Shown in pieces: positions 5,900 through 7,752 of a DNA stretch of 7,752 nt. Positions within the stretch are counted from its first letter, which is position 1. Each line of letters begins with the position of its first letter. The notes under the pieces are model-generated. The model worked only from the letters and a program-made list of their open reading frames with translations. It was not told the DNA's origin and did no database searches. The position numbers were made by a program, and so were the translations under genes. This stretch comes from Chloroflexota bacterium (lineage in GTDB: Bacteria > Chloroflexota > Anaerolineae > Promineifilales > Promineifilaceae), in NCBI GenBank assembly GCA_024640485.1, contig JAHEEY010000222.1:1-7752 (forward strand). The letters run 5' to 3'.

Positions 5900-7233
5900 C
5901 CTTCGTTGACGGCCGGTTGGCTGGCCTCTTCCGCTGCCCATACTGGGTGCGGCGAGGAGGGTGCCGGCAAGATCTTCTCATCCGCTCTCATCGAGCGAAG
6001 CATTGGGATAACCATCAGGTTGATGATCCCCATTCCCAGGAATATCCAGTGAAAATCAACGGCATCGATCAGCCCCGTGCTGGCCGCCTGGCCTACGCCA
6101 GTGCCGACGTTGGAAATAGCCATGAAGATGGCGAAATGCCCGGCGCCGATTCGGGTATCCGATTTGTCCATGGATATAGTCACGTAGACAAAATCAGCAG
6201 CCGACAGGCAGATTCCCCATAGAAACGAAAAGAAGATGAAGTTGTCCAGTGAAGCGGCGATGGAAATGAGAATCAGGGTGGCAGTCACCGCCACCGCTGT
6301 CCAGCTCCCCTGCCGCCAAATCGAGATTGTCCGTGAGGCGGCTACGGCGGCTATCCCGCCAACCAGCATGCCCAGCCCCGCCACCGCGGCGACATCGCCA
6401 ACATTGACCAGCGTGCCTCCCAACCCTTCATCGGCAAACAGCGTGATGATGGCATTGGCGCCGTAGAGGGGCACGGAATAAAAGATGGCGTACAGGGTGA
6501 ATCGGCCGATCTCTGGACGCCACAGCTTGGCCAGGGCGCTCCATTGAAATGTCTGTGAAGGGGGGCGCGTTTCCGGCTCGTGTACGTGCCGCAGCAGCGG
6601 CAAGGGCGCCAGGGCAAAGGCACCGACCGCCCAGAAAATTACCGACCAGTTGAAGCTGTCAATGATCCGCCCGTAGGCTGCCGCCAGGAGTACCAGCCCT
6701 AAAGCCCGCCCGATGACCATGGAACCTTGAACAGATTTGTGCTGCTCTTTGGGGGTGACGTCAATCGCCAACCCATCGGTAACGGTGTCATACAGCGCCA
6801 ACCCGAAGGCGATGAACAGCGCTACGGTCAAGAAGATAGGGTATTGTTCCACCGGGTGAATGAAAACGGCTACTACGCTGCCGGCGGCGATGAAAAGAAG
6901 TCCCAAGGTCATATATGGCACCCGGTGACCGCCTCCGAGCAGCGGGAAAGGGCGAAAATGGGGGACTCTGACTTTGTCGCTGAGCAAACCTATCCCTATC
7001 TTCAAAATAAAAGGAACAGCCAGCATCCCATTCAGCAAAGAGAGCTGCCCGGCAGAGGCACCAAAGTGGCGCAGATATAGATTGTTGAAAACCAGCACGT
7101 AGGCCAGCATGGCTCCTTGAACGAAATAGAGGAAGCCAAACAACAATAAGCGGCTCTTTCGTGTGGTAGTAAGCGAACGTGAAGGTTGGTGCATAAGAAG
7201 CGTTAGTTTTACCGATCTTCTACAGTTGAACAT
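5896..7233 (-). CDS. MFS permease, AmpG/PucC/BT1-like, 12 TM segments
   Basis: A 445-residue inner-membrane transporter with about twelve hydrophobic helices (first at about 29-50, second at 64-84, last at about 394-412), the usual MFS size. The loop between helices 2 and 3 has LLSDKVRVP and later GGHRVPYMTLG. Helix 4 ends in YDTVTDGLAIDVTPKEQHKS. This D-x-x-x-D-x-x-A-x-D-x-x-P-x-E signature is typical of the AmpG/PucC/folate-biopterin branch of the MFS. The substrate cannot be assigned; muropeptides, pigments or pteridines are transported by relatives. The C-terminal 30 residues are a hydrophilic Pro/Ala-rich tail. The start is uncertain: ATG 7233 and ATG 7194 (residue 14) are both possible and neither has a Shine-Dalgarno. 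The shorter form puts a typical short basic N-terminus before helix 1. The gene is convergent with the HAD gene with a 4-bp overlap and no terminator between them. Confidence 0.93.
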   Translation of the reverse strand: MFNCRRSVKLTLLMHQPSRSLTTTRKSRLLLFGFLYFVQGAMLAYVLVFNNLYLRHFGASAGQLSLLNGMLAVPFILKIGIGLLSDKVRVPHFRPFPLLGGGHRVPYMTLGLLFIAAGSVVAVFIHPVEQYPIFLTVALFIAFGLALYDTVTDGLAIDVTPKEQHKSVQGSMVIGRALGLVLLAAAYGRIIDSFNWSVIFWAVGAFALAPLPLLRHVHEPETRPPSQTFQWSALAKLWRPEIGRFTLYAIFYSVPLYGANAIITLFADEGLGGTLVNVGDVAAVAGLGMLVGGIAAVAASRTISIWRQGSWTAVAVTATLILISIAASLDNFIFFSFLWGICLSAADFVYVTISMDKSDTRIGAGHFAIFMAISNVGTGVGQAASTGLIDAVDFHWIFLGMGIINLMVIPMLRSMRADEKILPAPSSPHPVWAAEEASQPAVNEG

Positions 7234-7492
7234 CAGGCTGGGTACAGCCTTGATTCATCTTAACATCATTCCTGTTTTAGTGTATGGAAACACATGAAGG
7301 ACTTAAGGACTTATTGAGACAATAACAATCTTGAGGAGGATAGGTTACGACCTGTGGGGTTATTGGCGAGCCGTTCGTAGTTGGCGGCGACTGCTATTTC
7401 CGGCTAGATGTAAATCGAATTGGGGTAGCTCTTGCCGTAGGTGGGTGCCGCAGAGATGGTGAATTGAGCAGCTGTCACCAGCCAGGGGATGC
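7234..7492. other. Intergenic region with no supported gene
   Basis: Between the WYL stop and the MFS start I see no tRNA, rRNA, terminator hairpin with T-run, or ORF with a plausible start and ribosome site. It must contain the MFS promoter, but no convincing -35/-10 pair was found on the minus strand (TACACT and TAAGAT are weak -10 candidates). The left half is AT-rich; the right half has coding-like composition and may be the decayed end of the WYL gene. Confidence 0.5.
7297..7312. repeat. Tandem 8-bp repeat AAGGACTT x2
   Basis: AAGGACTT occurs twice in immediate succession (7297-7304, 7305-7312) upstream of the minus-strand MFS gene. It could be a binding site for a dimeric regulator, or simple slippage. 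Confidence 0.3.
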
Positions 7493-7752
7493 CTAGGTGA
7501 AGGGTAATATCTCCGCGCTGAAAATGCGATCGATACGGAATAGATGCTGCTCGTCAAGATCGTGGCAGTGAGCCACCAGGTAGGAGACTCCCCTATGCTG
7601 GCAAGGATACTTAGGGGTGATGGTCCGCTCCGAGTTTTCTGTGTCGCCGAAATACAGGATACGCAGCGGCTGCCGCTTGCGCAGCGCATCATTTACCAGA
7701 TCAGGTAGATCGATGGCGGCTGGTGGGGGGATAAAGATGGCGCCGCCCTGGG
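7493..7752 (-). CDS. WYL-domain protein, C-terminal part (5' end beyond right edge)
   Basis: Minus-strand reading gives about 86 codons open to the right edge and ending at TAG (7495-7493). The sequence IDLPDLVNDALRKRQPLRIL, then YFGDTENSERTITPKY, VSYLVAHCHD and HLFRIDRIFSAEIL, matches the WYL fold: an initial helix, an I-x-Y-strand, R-x-I-x-P, the YLVA-C core strand, and F-R-x-D-R-I. The namesake W is Ser here (SYL). WYL domains are ligand- or nucleic-acid-sensing modules, usually C-terminal to a winged-helix DNA-binding domain in transcription regulators. That partner domain would lie beyond the right edge. The protein ends only two residues after the RIFSAEIL-P strand, so it lacks the C-terminal extension (WCX) seen in many family members; this could be natural or due to a frameshift (see findings). 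No terminator follows. Confidence 0.82.
   Translation of the reverse strand, partial: QGGAIFIPPPAAIDLPDLVNDALRKRQPLRILYFGDTENSERTITPKYPCQHRGVSYLVAHCHDLDEQHLFRIDRIFSAEILPFT

Noticed and set aside
5207..5941. 244-codon minus-strand ORF opposite the HAD gene
   Set aside because: It is fully antisense to a HAD gene with all four motifs, has a composition typical of a GC-rich shadow frame, and shows no recognisable domain.
7334..7339. Perfect AGGAGG on the plus strand
   Set aside because: No start codon follows at a proper distance; the nearest GTG opens only 8 codons and the longer open frame has no start.
7360..7692. 110-codon minus-strand ORF
   Set aside because: It overlaps the WYL reading frame, which matches a known fold; this frame shows no domain.
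1..7752. Search for tRNA, rRNA, CRISPR arrays, insertion sequences and Rho-independent terminators
   Set aside because: No cloverleaf, spaced repeats, transposase motifs or hairpin plus T-run were seen by eye. A covariance-model scan was not possible.

Overview
The window is bacterial, gene-dense and moderately GC-rich. It holds three complete, well-supported genes, one complete gene with an ambiguous start, and two genes cut by the window edges. Nothing in it names the organism. The FHA signalling proteins with extracellular VWA domains, the WYL-domain protein and the frequent weak Shine-Dalgarno sites would fit Chloroflexota (Anaerolineae/Caldilineae-like), but that is a guess.

Layout from left to right. 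(1) On the minus strand, from the left edge to 1201, lies the N-terminal 400 codons of a divergent UvrD/AddB-like superfamily-1 helicase. It has no start-to-stop ORF inside the window and is easily missed. (2) Upstream of it on the same strand, 1275-3101 encodes a VWA-TM-FHA protein with a signal peptide. (3) A 198-bp divergent promoter region (3102-3299) carries a minus-strand promoter and an extended -10 box on the plus strand whose hexamers overlap. (4) On the plus strand, 3300-5189 encodes a second VWA-TM-FHA protein, a diverged paralogue of the first. (5) It is followed closely by a HAD-superfamily phosphatase/phosphomutase (to 5899). (6) A 12-TM MFS permease of the AmpG/PucC/BT1 type runs convergently (7233-5896), and its stop codon shares a CTAG with the HAD stop. 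(7) 7234-7492 has no convincing gene. (8) From the right edge to 7493 on the minus strand is the C-terminal part of a WYL-domain protein, also without a complete ORF in the window.

The most interesting unit is the divergent pair of VWA-TM-FHA proteins. Each is predicted to put a VWA domain and an Ig-like segment outside the membrane and an FHA domain inside, so they resemble outside-in signalling receptors. One FHA keeps the canonical SRxH phosphothreonine-binding motif and the other has lost it, and both have altered VWA metal sites. The canonical one is co-directional with the helicase-like gene, whose motif II also looks catalytically altered. The HAD and MFS genes look like ordinary metabolic or transport genes with no obvious link to the pair.
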